From contig CANTUZ010000020.1 of assembly GCA_947846985.1 (NCBI GenBank), forward strand, positions 4,169,959 through 4,233,958: DNA of 64,000 nt, read 5' to 3'. This document shows, piece after piece, positions 26,779 to 38,108 of this stretch. The notes beneath the pieces were generated by a model. The model was given only the letters and a program-made list of their open reading frames with translations. It had not been told where the DNA came from and did not search any database. The first letter of the stretch is position 1. Each line of letters opens with the position of its first letter. Both the position numbers and the translations under genes were made by a program. This stretch comes from Fratercula arctica (lineage: Eukaryota > Chordata > Aves > Charadriiformes > Alcidae).

Positions 26779-29700
26779 GACACAGCGTCCGGTAGCTCCG
26801 GCACGGTAACGGCGGCTCCTCACCGGGGCGGCGGGGCCGTAGTGGCGGGCGTCTCCCGCGGTGGTGGTGGGGGAACCGGGCGGAACGGCAGCGGTCTGTG
26901 CCTCCCATGGAGCTGAGGCGGATGCGGCCTGCCCGCGGGGCTTCGAGGCGCAGGCTGAAGGGAGGGAGGCGCTGATTGGCTGAATGGCCGGAGGCAGGCG
27001 GGGCTCGGCACCGGGGCTTGATTGGCGCATCTTCTTCCCCTCGGATTGGCCAGAGAAGGGGGCGGGGCGGCTTTTTTAAAGGGGCCGCGCCCCAAAGGGC
27101 GGAGGGCGCCGGCTCCAGGCCTGGTGGTTCCCCAGGGGTCTGGGGGTGGCGGCTTCGGTTGCCTGAGCTCTGGTCTCGGGGGTCTGTGTCCGCAGAGGTC
27201 GGGCAGCAAACATGCGAGCACGCCTGCGGATAACTACTACCTGGCTCGGAGGAGGACTCTGCAGGTGGTGGTCAGCTCACTCCTCACCGAGGCCGGCTTC
27301 GAGAGCGCCGAGAAGGCGGCGGTGGAGACGCTGACGGAGATGTTACAGAGCTGTGAGTGTCCAGCAAAGTCACACTGGTCCCCTGAAGTTCACAGAATCA
27401 CGGAACGGTTTGGGTTGGAGGGGACCTTAAAGCCCGTAGAGTCCCACCCCCTGCCCTGCCCCTCCCACCAGCCCAGGTTGCTCCAAGCCCCGTCCAACCT
27501 GGCCTTGAACCCCTCCAGGGATGGGGCAGCCACAGCTTCTCTGGGCAACCTGGGCCAGGGGCTCACTCACCGCCCTCACAGCCAACAATTTCTTCCCCAG
27601 ATCTCATCTCAATCTCCCCTTTTTCAGTTTAAAACCCTTCCCCCTCGTCCCATGGCTCCCCTCCCTGATCCAGAGTCCCTCCCTAGCTTTCCTGGAGCCC
27701 CTTTAGGGACTGGCAGGGGCTGGAAGGTCTCCCCGGAGCCTTCTCTTCTCCAGGCTGAACCCCCCCAGCTCTCTCAGCCTGTCCCCACAGCAGAGGGGCT
27801 CCAGCCCTCCCAGCATCTCCGGGGCCTCCTCTGGCCCCGCTCCAACAGCTCCGTGTCCTTCTGCTGCTGGTGGCCCCAGCGCTGGAGGCAGCACTGCAGG
27901 GGGGTCTCCCCTGAGCGGGGCAGAGGGGCAGAATCCCCTCCCTCACCCTGCTGCCCACGCTGCTGGGGATGCAGCCCAAGGTGTGGGGGGCTTTCTGGGC
28001 TGCCAGCACATATTGCTGGCTCGTGTGGATCTTCTCATCCATCAGCACCCCCAAATCCTTCTCATCAGGGCTGCTCTCCATCCATTCTCTGCCCAGCCTG
28101 GATCTGTGCTTGGGATTGCCCCGACCCTCGTGCAGGACCTTGCACTTGGCCTGGTTGAACTTCATGAGCTTTGCAGGGGGCCACCTCTGAGCCTGTCCAG
28201 GTCCCTCTGGATGGCATCCCTTCCCTGGTCTGTTAAGGCTGCAGAAGTTCCTGTGCTTGGCAGCTCTGTTCCTGCTCTTCTGGGTGATTTGCCTAGGATC
28301 TCAGATTATTCTTCTGAAATCAAGAGATGATGAGATTTTGTATTTTTCCGTGCTTGCGGTGCAGATTTGCGTTTTGCATTTGTGAAAAACATCTGATTTT
28401 TAGTGTCTCCACATGCTTTAATTTTAAGTAGGCAGGCTGTAAGATGCTGGATTCCGGGATCTATTTTTCATTCCTTGCTGAATTTGCTAAAAAGTCACAT
28501 CTCTGAATCTAGGGCTGGGCTGATAGAAATCTGTGGTTACTGTCTGAATCAAATATGTGGTGGTGTTTTTTTTTTTTCCCCAGATATTTCTGAGATTGGA
28601 AGGAGCGCAAAGTCCTACTGTGAACATACAGCCAGAACGCAGCCTACGCTCTCTGATATCGTGGTTACTCTTGTGGAAATGGGTGAGTAGTTGACTGGTC
28701 CCAACAATCCCAGCCTTCTGCATTGCAGAAGGTTTGGGTGTGCTGTGTTGGTAGGAGAATCTGTCCCTGTGTTTCTTGTGTTTGTGTGATGCCCACTCTT
28801 CTGGGCTTCATGCAGGCGCTCAGATCTCACTGCTGCGGATGCAGTATGAATATATACAGAATGCGTGATTTTCTTTCTCATGTAACTTGGAGCCCTTGGA
28901 AAAATTCTGGAGAAGCCTAAGAGAAGGGATTTTGAACAGGATAAACTCTTGGTATGATTTCTGTTTCCTCTTTTGTATTTCAGGGTTCAATGTTGAAACG
29001 CTTCCTGCATATGCCAAGCGCTCCCAGAGGATGGTCATCACTGCCCGTATGTGGGAAATCCTTTCTCTTTTTATGCAGGGAATTGGAAATAATTTGACAT
29101 TCCTCTCTGCTGGCATCCAGAGCTCCTGCTTTTCTGATGGATGATGCAGTCCAGTGCTCCTGGACATGCAGTTTGTGTTAAGCACTCCTGTAATGGCTGT
29201 GTAATAGCTGGAGGAAGGTACCCTCTGCTGAATCAGTTGCCTTTGCTTCAGCATCCTCATTGCACATGATAATCCTCAAGACGGTTTTGTTCTTCCTGTG
29301 TAGGAGGGAGGGGTCACGCAATCCCCTTTTGGGATGCTAAACACAACCTGAAACTATTGCTCATGTGATGTGCCCTGTCCCTTTTATAGCACCTGGAGAC
29401 ATGGGTCACAGCTCAGTAGAAGCCAGCACTTTATGCCTAACTCTTGGCAGAATGAAGCTGGCTGATTTGTGTGTGTGCATGTTTTTTAACTGTAGCTCCT
29501 GTGACAAACCAGCCTGTGACTCCAAAAGCCCTGACAGCTGGCCAGAACAAGCCACATCCATCCCACATTCCCGGCCATTTCCCTGAGTTTCCAGATCCTC
29601 ACACTTACATCAAGACACCAGTGAGTGAAAAAAGCCTTCTATGCCATTTGGGGTCTGTCTGAAGTCAATGACACTAGGAGTGATGTATAAGTATTTTTAC

Positions 29701-31607
29701 TGCAGTGCTGGTACTGTTTATCCGAAACATTGCTTCTCCTGGCTTAATATATCGCTTGTCGTTTGCGGGTTGCCCTTGCTGTAGATTTTTGGCTGCTTGG
29801 CATCTGTAGCTCTCTGAAAATCTGTGCATGTTGGAGGTCAATGCTTGCCTGTAGCGTCCGCATCCTAGTAGTGTTTTGAACTTCAGCTGTCTGCATTGCA
29901 TCCGCTAATGGTGGTGGGTTTTTTTCCCCTCCCTGCTCCACAGACATACCGGGAGCCGGTATCTGATTATCAAGTCCTTCGGGAAAAGGCAGCATCTCAA
30001 CGGCGTGATGTAGAAAGAGCTCTCACACGTTTCATGGCTAAGACGGGAGAAACACAGAGTCTCTTCAAAGATGATGTTAGCACATTCCCATGTGAGTAAT
30101 CTAGGACACTTTGTGCTGTAAATGGCAGCTGAGTATACACTCCATTAGAGTTCTTGCTACTGCAGGAGGTGAGCACTGAATGATCACATTGTGTTTGCTC
30201 CTCTGAGGCACTGGAAGGCTGGCAAATGAGGAATTTTTGATCTAAAATGGGGATGAAAACAGAATCAAAGCCAAATGGTACACCCTTAGCAAAAGCTCAC
30301 TTTCTTCTGCTGAGGAAGAACGCCTTAGCTGACGGGTGCTAAATTCAAAGCTCAACCCAATCCTGTCTCCGATTCTCTGTAACTTTTAAACAAGTGACTT
30401 CTCTCTTACATTTTTGTGGTAGGCAGTGGAGGTTTTCCTATTTCTCTGTCTGCAAAGCAGTGATGAGAATTCCCATCTTATCAAGGCTCACTGACAGCAC
30501 AGATGTCAGTGTTATCTTAAGGGGGACTAAGTGATGCTTCAGCCTGTGAGATAATTGACCTTTTATGGGGGTCAGGAAGGGCTTTTTGTGTTAGTATAAT
30601 GTTGTGTCCTTGGCTGGAAACATAAAGGGGCCTCAGAAAATAGGAAATTAGAGACTGACATCTTTTAAGGACAGCATATTTCATTCCTCATCCCTGGGAG
30701 GAGCAGGAAAAGAGTGTGTGTATTTAAAACCAGAAAGCGTGCAAGTATTTGGTCTCTAAGTAACTGGTTGGCTTTGTGCTTCATAATCTCTGATTTGAGG
30801 AGTCTTCTTCTAGCTTGCCGACTCTGTCCTTTTCCTTAACCCTAGTGATTGCTGCCAGGCCTTTCACTGTACCCTACCTGACAGCTCTTCTCCCCTCTGA
30901 GCTGGAAATGCAGCAAATGGAAGAAACGGATTCATCTGAGCAAGACGACCAGACAGACACTGAGAATCTCCCCCTACACATGAGCACGGTACGCCCAGCC
31001 TGAGAGATCGAGGTCTCTTGGGCCCGACTTTCTCAAACGTGTGAAACTTGGTTCTTTGCCTGTCTTCCTTGCAGCTGGGCAGTGTGGGTGGGAAATGGCA
31101 GTGGGTTGCATTTTACCAGGTGTAAATGACCAAACGTTGTCATGGTTCTTTAACTTTCTGCAGGCTGCAATGCAAAATGAGGTTGGATCATGAGCTTTTA
31201 GTACAACCATCATTTCAGTGTTAGGGGAGAGAGGGTTGTCCTAGAATCCCACTGTTCCCAAAGGGGATCTTCTTGTGTTAGAAATCAGGAGTCCTCGCCT
31301 TTAATGCAGCTCCTTGTGTGTTGCTGTTTATCTTGGCTGTTGACTGTCTTGCCCATAGGTTATGTGGTTTGAACTTCTAAGCCTTGTTTAGCCTAACATA
31401 AACTTTGTTTATGCTTATGGGGTTTTTTAATGTTATGTTTTTGTTTGTTTTTTAACGTGGTAGGATGATTCAGGACCTGAAAAGGAGAATGCTTCAGTGT
31501 TACAGCAGAACACCTCCCTGTCAGGCAGTCGGAACGGGGAGGAAAATGTGATAGACAATCCCTACCTCCGGCCAGTGAAAAAGCCCAAGATCCGCAGAAA
31601 GAAGTGA
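26773..31607 (+). CDS. TAF8: TAF8, TFIID subunit 8 (8 coding exons, 303 aa)
   Basis: Coding exons: 26773-26805, 27196-27352, 28584-28682, 28984-29046, 29496-29620, 29944-30091, 30846-30988, 31464-31607. All introns are GT-AG and the phases close to 912 nt including the TGA. TAF8 is a nuclear TFIID subunit. Its histone fold pairs with TAF10, and the region after it contacts TAF2 in the family. Visible here: the histone-fold (Bromo_TP) domain at about residues 28-105, with ARRRTLQVVVSSLLTEAGF and AKRSQRMVITA. The conserved TAF8 central block follows (PHTYIKTPTYREPVSDYQVL, then RRDVERALTRFMAKTGETQ). An acidic stretch (EETDSSEQDDQTDTE) comes next, and a basic tail ending KKPKIRRKK serves as the likely nuclear signal. 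I chose the ATG at 26,773 because MADTASGSSGT joins exon 2 in frame and resembles the known N-terminus. A CR1 element interrupts intron 2. The length is close to the human protein (about 310 aa), and I see no break in the frame. Confidence 0.97.
26975..27049. promoter_or_regulatory. Cluster of three inverted CCAAT (NF-Y) boxes inside TAF8 intron 1
   Basis: ATTGG occurs at 26,975-26,979, 27,021-27,025 and 27,045-27,049, all in the same orientation within 75 bases of CpG-island DNA. They lie downstream of exon 1, so they could drive an alternative TAF8 start, a left-going transcript (on the minus strand they read CCAAT), or both. A 'cttttttaaagg' T/A-rich word follows at about 27,071-27,082. 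Confidence 0.5.
27385..28235 (-). repeat. CR1 LINE, 5'-truncated, antisense in TAF8 intron 2
   Basis: The plus strand begins with 'cacagaatcacggaacggtt' and 'tgggttggaggggacct', the reverse of the CR1 3' terminus. It ends near 'ccctctggatggcatccctt'. On the minus strand (28,165 downward) a frame with MKFNQAKCKVLHEGR, then EKDLGVLMDEKIHTSQQYVL, is the C-terminal part of CR1 ORF2 reverse transcriptase. The end of that frame is frameshifted relative to the intact family. This is the only relatively young transposon copy in the window and the main support for a bird origin. It starts about 32 bases after the exon 2 donor. Confidence 0.92.
30355..30480 (+). repeat. Probable MIR remnant in TAF8 intron 6
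   Basis: 'caatcctgtctccgattctc', 'aacaagtgacttctctctt' and 'tttctctgtctgcaaagcag' followed by 'gatgagaat' resemble the MIR core in sense orientation. It is strongly decayed. Confidence 0.4.
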
Positions 31608-33078
31608 GGTGCAGCCAGCTGGCTGCTCAGAGGAAGAGAAACCCGAGGGTTCACCTCCGCTGCTGTGGATGAGAGGCATGGAGCAAGACGGGAGAGGCAC
31701 TCCGGCTGAGCGGCAGAAGCAGAGGAATTATCTCTCTCTGCATAGTGAACTAAACTCTCACCCTGGTTTGCAATGCTCCCTCTTTCCCCTCTTCTCTCCT
31801 GCTGACTTGGAAAGGTCAATGGTCAATTGCCTTAAAAGCCTTGAAGGCCACTGGGTTACAGATGGGAATTGTCTCATTTACTTCAGTTTGTTCTCGGTGT
31901 CGGCAGGATTTACTCTCTGAAGAGACGGGGGACACAAAGGTTCTTGCTGCTCAGTACTTCCCAGCAGGCTCTGCAGAATACAAAGGCATAATTCGTTTGT
32001 GGCTGTCTGGCAGGCTAGAAAAGAAACTTCTGCAATCAACCCTGCCTGGCCTTACAATCTAAGGAGCATGTATTAACAGAGACAGAAAAATCCCAGAGAG
32101 ATTTATTTCTTTGAATTCTTGGCAGGTGAAAGCAAATAGACTCTTCTTTTATAAACTCAAAGCATCTGATGTGTTGGTAAGAGAGTGAAGTGTAAATACA
32201 GAGCTAAGATGGCATTTTATTCTCACTTTTCTGACTGCAGCTGCACTTCTAACTTAAAAGCGCTAAGTGTGGTGTTTACCCTGTTCTGCTTTGAGATTAT
32301 TTTCTAGCAGTATGAATGGCAAGATTTAACAGCTGCTTCAGGCTATTTTTCAGTTCTATTGTTAATTTCAACACAGCACAAATCCTTTGAGAGTTCACGC
32401 CTTCACCAGCTGTTTTGAAAGATGCTGTGCTGAAAAACTTGGAATATGGAATAAAGCCGTATTGATTGCAGTCTGTAAGGCCATGCTATTGATCCCACTT
32501 TTTTATTTTGTCCGTTCTCAAATACTGGCTTTTATCAACAGAAGTTGCTCTGTTTTCCACTTTTATTTCCCCAGAGCCGAAGACTTTATTCTAGCAGTGA
32601 AAATGACTGGTGGTGGGTGTATTGTAATTGTTACCTTGTTCTGGAGGGTTTTGCTTTAATTGTCATTTCCTTAGGCAAAATATGGGTTAAATTTCTTTGA
32701 CAAAAGACTCGTGTAGTTTGGTCCGGTCTCCCAAGCATCTCTTTTGGATGAAAATGTGGTGTTGGGAGAGGCAGCAAAGACTTGCCTGCTACAGACTGCC
32801 AGGCAGCTCGTAGTTTCCTAGCGTAGCGTCTGAATGCAAGAAGTCTGTTGCAGTCACCGGGGAGATCAGAATTATGTGTGTACGTGTTCACCTCTGTTTG
32901 GTTAAGGTATCCCAGGCCGCCCTCTTCCCCTGCCACCCAGGGAGGAGGAAGATAAAAAGGAGTCATTGTTTCAGTGAGAATGGAGGTGTCCCTGCCAAAC
33001 AATCTGAAATTAGATCTCTAGCAAAAATGTTCTGCATGTGCCATTGTCAGTTCTGCTGGTGCCTAGGTTGTACAGAAT

Positions 33079-33084
33079 AATAAA
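33079..33084 (+). terminator. Proximal polyadenylation signal of TAF8
   Basis: AATAAA within an 'aataataaatg' context, followed within 40 bases by a TG-rich segment ('gtgtatgtatgtatat') suitable as a downstream element. Confidence 0.6.
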
Positions 33085-33224
33085 TGTACAGAGACATCGT
33101 GTATGTATGTATATATTAAAAATTTATATCTTTTTTTACTTGGATTAAGCATTTTTCATAATGAGAAAATCCCTCGCTGGGTAGGGGAAGAATGTAGAAT
33201 GAAAATAGTAATTTTTATGTTCAT

Positions 33225-33230
33225 AATAAA
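33225..33230 (+). terminator. Distal polyadenylation signal of TAF8
   Basis: AATAAA in 'tcataataaaagaaatttta'. This is the last such signal before the convergent CIMAP3 gene, and either site could be used. Confidence 0.6.
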
Positions 33231-33245
33231 AGAAATTTTATCTTC

Positions 33246-34860
33246 TACAAGCAAAACTGGCTGAGTCCTTAAAGTTTCAGGAGTGGGAAAGCACTTAAAT
33301 AGAGCCTGAGTGTGTTTTCAGTGGGGTCTACAAGCAGTAGGAAGTCTTGTCCTTCCCTCTGCATTTCTTCCTATCTCCACCTGATAGCTAAGAAGGTTGA
33401 GAATTTTCCAACAAAAACTGTGGTTCATTAGAAATATGTTCAGTGAGGACAAAGTGCCTTTTGAAATACCATCAGTTTTGCAAAAGCTTTAGTAAAAGGT
33501 TTCTCCAGTCAGAGGTGGAACACGTGGTTGAGAAGGACTGCTGAATCATAAGTACTGCTTACTTTCTTTTACATCTTCTCTTACACATGTATTTTTCTAC
33601 TGATTAGAAAACCAAGACAGATGGAGGTGAAGTATACAGTCTCAGCCGTGAATACAAAGGTGAAGCCTTAAAGAGCCATAAACCCCAGGTCTTAGGACAG
33701 TACAATTTCTATCCTTCAAAAGATTGCACCCAAAGGGACAACTGCGAATCACCAAGTACATCCCTTTTTGACAGCTGCAACCACAAAGCAGCCTGTTGTG
33801 GTTGGGAGGGAATGAGCCAACATACCTAGAAAAGACAGGTCGCGAGCAGCTGCTGTTGTGGATATGTGAGAGCACTCGAAGACCGAAAGTGGGAAATTGG
33901 AAGAACGCATTTTGGTTTTATAGCTGAAATTGGGCTCCAGGTAAAATTTGCTAACAGAAACAGCTAAACAGACCCAGCAAATTTGAAAGCCTGCATTGTG
34001 CCCGGTAGTTATACCGCGAATGAATGCTGCCTGCTCTTAGTTTCCCCCTGAGATTGAATCAAGCTTGTGATCTGAGAGATTAAGTCTGTGTGTGAAGGTT
34101 TGTAAACATTTATAGACATCCCAAGGGTCTCAGCTGTACATTACAGAAACAACTGATGATGAATACCAGTACCTTTCTGTTTCAGGCTAAATTTATTTTC
34201 ATGGCCAGATTCTTAATTAGCAGCATGTTGTTTGCTCCTTGCTTGAAAATATATTTCTCATGTCAGTAGGGAAAAAGCTAGTAATGCAAACGTACGTCTT
34301 GCAGGCCATCTGCTCTAACCTGTCCCAGCACAGCCTCTTTCCCTAGGATGTTTGCTGTGTGCTATTTTTAATATAGTTGCTGGCTGTGCACAAAGCCATT
34401 ATATTCTCTCTGAACATACCTGAGGGCAGCGCAAGACTGGTGGCTGTGCCACGTACACCTCCATGTTTCTTTCAGCTCTTCTTAAGCTGTGGATGAATCC
34501 CTGGGCCCAGTGTCTGAGGAGATGGTGGTGAGGAGGCCAGGGAAGGCAGGTGGTGGCTGAGGAGAAGTCGATGGTGTTTGCTCTCAGTGCTGAGGGGACA
34601 GGACAGCAGCCGAGCCACCCTCTAGCTGCGTTAATTTGTCTCCTCTCCGGTGCCAAGCAGGACTGGATTCTGGGGGGAAAAGCCCCCTGTGGTGAGGGAA
34701 GCCATGTTGGGGAGGGCGGTGAGGTGAGGCGACGCAGAGAAAATGGCCACCAGCCTCACCTGGGCTATGGACCCGACGGCACCCAGGCACCCACAGAGGC
34801 AGCTGACACCTGGCATGATAGCCGGTAAGCACAACTAGTGGCAAGAAATCCCTTTTTTCA
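33246..34860. other. Intergenic region between convergent TAF8 and CIMAP3
   Basis: About 1.6 kb with no recognisable exon, repeat or RNA gene. Short overlapping frames on both strands near 34,400-34,850 reflect a GC-rich patch. I see nothing else. Confidence 0.6.
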
Positions 34861-34867
34861 AAATGTT

Positions 34868-34873
34868 TTTATT
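34868..34873 (-). terminator. Polyadenylation signal of CIMAP3
   Basis: TTTATT on the plus strand is AATAAA on the minus strand, about 110 bases after the CIMAP3 stop codon. It implies a short 3' UTR. Confidence 0.65.
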
Positions 34874-34982
34874 TGGAGAGGCTGGGTAGTGCAGATGAAT
34901 GTCTCCACGAGTGGGTGGGAGGCAGAGGCGAGGCCTGAGCTGCCCCACTGGAAGGGGAGAACATGGCGGCAGCTCGGGCTCC

Positions 34983-37545
34983 TCAGCTGTAGTACAAGCT
35001 CAGGTAGGCCACTCGGTCCCGGTGTTTTCTGAATTCTCTGTCTATGGTGAGCTAAAAGACAACCACTAACTGTTAGACATTAGCAGTGACAATTGCTTCA
35101 GAAAAGCGCAGGAAGATAGGTGATGGTGTCAAGAACTTTAACCTATGTCTTAAATGAGAAAGGTTTTCTTTTCAGCAGAGCTACATGGGGAAGTCTGTGC
35201 TCTGGTTCTCTCACTTTGTGGATGGAAACTTCCAGAGCAAAACCTTTCTTTTTAGAAGGGTTTTTTTCAAGAACTGTACCTGTTTGTGCAAACCAGCATT
35301 TTCTGATAGAAAATTACTTTGTATCTTGTGTCCCACGCTAGTAGTCAGGTACGCAGCAGGCCAGTGAGGAAAGGTTAACAAAACATAGTGCAAATGCATT
35401 GAAGTAATCATACAATTTCATTTGTCAGAAGCATTGAGCCGGGAATAACATCCCCTTATCCCTGTCCTTACCTTCTGTACCTCCATATTTAGCATCCTCT
35501 TTGCTGGCATTGGCACGAAAGACCAGTCTGGAGACCCAAACTTCATCGGCCAAGTGATTTTTTTGTGTAATCGTTTGTCCACTTCGTAAGTTCCCGGTCT
35601 AAAGAAAGCAGGCACAAAATATCTCATTTCTGGAGCTGCTGTATGATGTTTGTAATACCGGAATTTACCAGCCCTTCCTCAATCCATGGGAGAAATGCAT
35701 GTTGTGGTATTCTAGTGATCATGCTAAGTTAAAGACTAAAGCAGGGGAGCTTTTTGAAGATAAAAAAGCATTACTGGGAACTCAGTTACCTATCTCCCAT
35801 TTGTGTCTTAGTATTTCTCTCTGCTAGTACTTTTGCTTATTATTAAAAGTGTAAGAAAATGAGTTACATTACCCCGGGAAAAATTCTTTATCTGAAGGCT
35901 TATCTGGAAATCGTGGTGTCTTGATGGAAAATGGAGCATAGGCAGGCTGGCATTTTCTTTCTTTCTTCCAGAATGACGGGTACGTTGCTGGTCCGGGAGT
36001 CACAGCCTGTGAGAGATAAAATTTCTATACGGGAGATTTTGTTCTGCAAACCATTCCCACATGCTCTGGTCAGCAGCCAGCTGGGCATTACAGATCTGCT
36101 GTTCAATGCATGCTTTGGCTATTCTGATAGCATAAAAAAACCCAGAACAAGTCAATTATGCACTCCCAGCTCCTTACCCAGTGTGTCCTGTGAGGTCTCT
36201 ACTAATGTGTTGTTATTGTAGAGGAGTTGGCCCAGAAAACATAGTGTGTTTTTTCAGGTAGTATAGCTGAGCTCCCTCTCTGATTTTGCCTCAATATGTA
36301 CATTTACATGTGTGTGTATGTGATACAAAGGAATGTGTATATACAAAAATGCACCTGTCGATGTTGCCAGAGCTCATATGATCAGTCATTGGTCTCTAGG
36401 CTCAACACCGCCCACTAGACTATCTGTAAGGAGATCACTAGACTATGTGTAAGTTGTAGGCAGCCCCAGCAAAAGTGATCAAAACACGTTGTGTTGATTG
36501 AACACCATGTTGGGAACAGCCTACAAATTCTTGCAAAGCTGCAGCTCTGTTGCTTTGAAGTGTGCTTTTCTTACCTGTGGCTCTGGTATGAAACGCTGGG
36601 CTGTTCTCGCTCCTATCACATAGCCTTTCTTGCTCAGTGGTTTGTTTTCCAAAGAATATCTGAAACTGCTTCTCTGTGATTCAAAAGCAGAAGTGTTTTA
36701 CTGACATTTTTAAGACAGGGTTTGCATCAGGGGAAGGACAGAAATACATGAGCAGCAGATGTTATTCCTATGAATTCCTCTAATTTCTAACTAATGTAGA
36801 GCACTAGGGCAGCTGGAGCCTTGAGGACTGGTATGTTTGGAAGGGGAGGGGGAATTTGTTTTTCTAGGTATATGTGGAGACCTTGTTTGCTGGTTTGCAG
36901 GGCAGGTGTGCGGGCTCTGTGTCCGGCTGGTCATGGTCCTATTATTCCTGTACTGTGTGTCTTCTGCAAAGGAAAAACTCTGAGCATGAAAACTGAACAA
37001 CTTACCTCTTGACTCAGGTAACAGCCTGGCCCAAGGGAAGGGTCTCCCCTGATGGCTATCAGCTGGACTCCCAGCCTGTCTGGGGCATGGTGTAGAGGGA
37101 ACATTTTCCGCTCTTGACATGACCCAAATGAGATCCGCTTCTGCACATCTGTGACACCAGGAGAGGGAAATGCAACCAGTGTGATAAACCCATGAGGAGG
37201 TGACCACTTCCTCCTTTTTTACCTTTGTAAGTGTCTGCTGCTCTCTGCCTGAAGCCAACCACCCTCTTATCTCCCAGATGGGAATTTCCTCTGACCCTGA
37301 TATTTGTGAGGGTTCTCCCCTTTGGATGCCTGTTCCCTCCTGCCGCAAAGGCTTCTTTTTCCCCAGCCTGAGCACAGAGTAGCGTAACAGCCCGGTTGTA
37401 GGGAAGGTTGCTGGGGAAGCCTGATGTTATCCAGCTCCCCAGGGGCAAGGAAAGCCCTGGTGCCCACAGACACCACCACCACCACTCCCTCCCGGGATGC
37501 ACACAAATCGCAGGGCTCACCTCTTGGCTCCCACACCGCTGCCAT
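34983..37545 (-). CDS. CIMAP3: CIMAP3 (PIFO, Pitchfork), ciliary microtubule-associated protein (6 coding exons, 198 aa)
   Basis: Minus-strand coding exons in order: 37521-37545, 37006-37148, 36575-36673, 35873-36006, 35472-35598, 34983-35051. All junctions are GT-AG and sum to 597 nt including the stop. Human PIFO has about 191 aa. Family hallmarks: FGSCQERKMFP (residues 16-26), GPGCY (48-52), KKGYVIGARTAQRF (71-84), SHIPPO-like PGPATY (93-98) and PGPGTY (133-138), WPMKFGSPDW (150-159), and the C-terminal FRKHRDRVAYLSLYY. In mammals the protein acts at the base of primary and motile cilia and promotes cilium disassembly through Aurora A. I picked the 25-base first exon because MAAVWEPR plus a GAT codon split over the intron gives the only in-frame join I found to exon 2. 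That exon is the least certain part. Neighbours: CHIA lies upstream on the same strand and TAF8 converges. An RFX-type X-box sits about 40 bases before the ATG. Confidence 0.9.
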
Positions 37546-37582
37546 GCTGCCCTGCAAGACTTCAGGATGTGTGTGTACTCCA

Positions 37583-37596
37583 GTTGCTATAGACAC
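37583..37596. promoter_or_regulatory. RFX X-box-like site in the CIMAP3 promoter
   Basis: GTTGCTATAGACAC matches the X-box consensus (GTTGCCATGGCAAC) well in its first half and centre and weakly in the second half. It lies 38 bases upstream of the CIMAP3 ATG. RFX factors with FOXJ1 control ciliary genes, so the position is meaningful, but one motif match is modest evidence. Confidence 0.5.
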
Positions 37597-37599
37597 AGA

Positions 37600-38035
37600 G
37601 CAGGGGGTGCTGGAGGGAATGCTGGCAATGGCAGCTCGTGAAGGGTGCAGGGGAAAGAGGAGGATTAATAAAATCCCTGTGGATTGTGCTGTGTGGGCTA
37701 CCAGTCCCAGGAGCTGCTGTTTTCACACAGTAAGTCAGTAGGGAAGAGGTCTCTGGGGAAGCAGTCTACAGGCTGGGCTGTCAGGACCCGTCTCTGTGAT
37801 CTCTCTTGTGACACACTCCAATCTGCCCATTGTCTGCTCTGTCTTTTTCCCTGTGCCTCACGGTCAAGGTAGGGCAGCCAGAAATCCCTGGAAAATGCCA
37901 TACTGGAATTAAGTCCAGCTTGTGCATTCAGGCCCTTCCCTGACCACAAGTGTTAGTATTACGCGAGATTCAGGGAGCATCAAAATATTAAGAGCAAGAT
38001 GAGTTGAAACAGTGAGGATTGTTGCTTTTGCAGAA
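37600..38035. other. Short intergenic region between CIMAP3 and CHIA
   Basis: About 440 bases separate the CIMAP3 5' end from the CHIA polyadenylation signal, both genes being on the minus strand. No other feature is recognisable, so CIMAP3 regulation probably lies here or inside the CHIA 3' end. Confidence 0.6.
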
Positions 38036-38040
38036 TACTT

Positions 38041-38046
38041 TATTTA
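38041..38046 (-). terminator. Polyadenylation signal of CHIA
   Basis: TTTATT on the plus strand (AATAAA on the minus strand) lies 63 bases after the CHIA stop codon, giving a short 3' UTR of about 80-90 bases. Confidence 0.7.
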
Positions 38047-38108
38047 ATCATTCTTATTCTGTGCAATTGGATCAGAGGGATCTGTTTGCAGTAATAGGAT
38101 TGGCATCT

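Larger units (their letters stand above)
26460..27360. promoter_or_regulatory. CpG island promoter of TAF8, possibly bidirectional
   Basis: CpG density and GC content rise sharply at about 26,460 and fall after exon 2 of TAF8. The island covers the proximal upstream region, exon 1, intron 1 and exon 2, as is typical of a housekeeping promoter. It has no TATA box at the expected position but does carry ZNF143/THAP11, NRF1 and YY1 type motifs. In human the CCND3 long transcript starts divergently from this region, so the island may also fire to the left. No left-going exon can be proved from this sequence. Confidence 0.8.
31608..33245 (+). other. TAF8: TAF8 3' UTR
   Basis: The stretch after the TAF8 stop has no substantial coding frame and ends in two AATAAA signals (33,079-33,084 and 33,225-33,230). 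I infer a 3' UTR of about 1.5-1.6 kb, with alternative ends about 150 bases apart. Confidence 0.7.

Noticed and set aside
27022..28158. 378-codon plus-strand open frame, the longest in the window
   Set aside because: It is TAF8 exon 2 (27,196-27,352) extended into intron 1 on one side and into antisense CR1 on the other. The splice sites and protein family show the true structure.
27683..28165. 160-codon minus-strand frame resembling a host gene
   Set aside because: It is the C-terminal part of CR1 reverse transcriptase within the transposon, frameshifted before its end.
37059..37520. 153-codon minus-strand frame across CIMAP3 exon 2
   Set aside because: It reads the exon in the wrong phase. 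The conserved CIMAP3 motifs are in another frame with proper splice sites.
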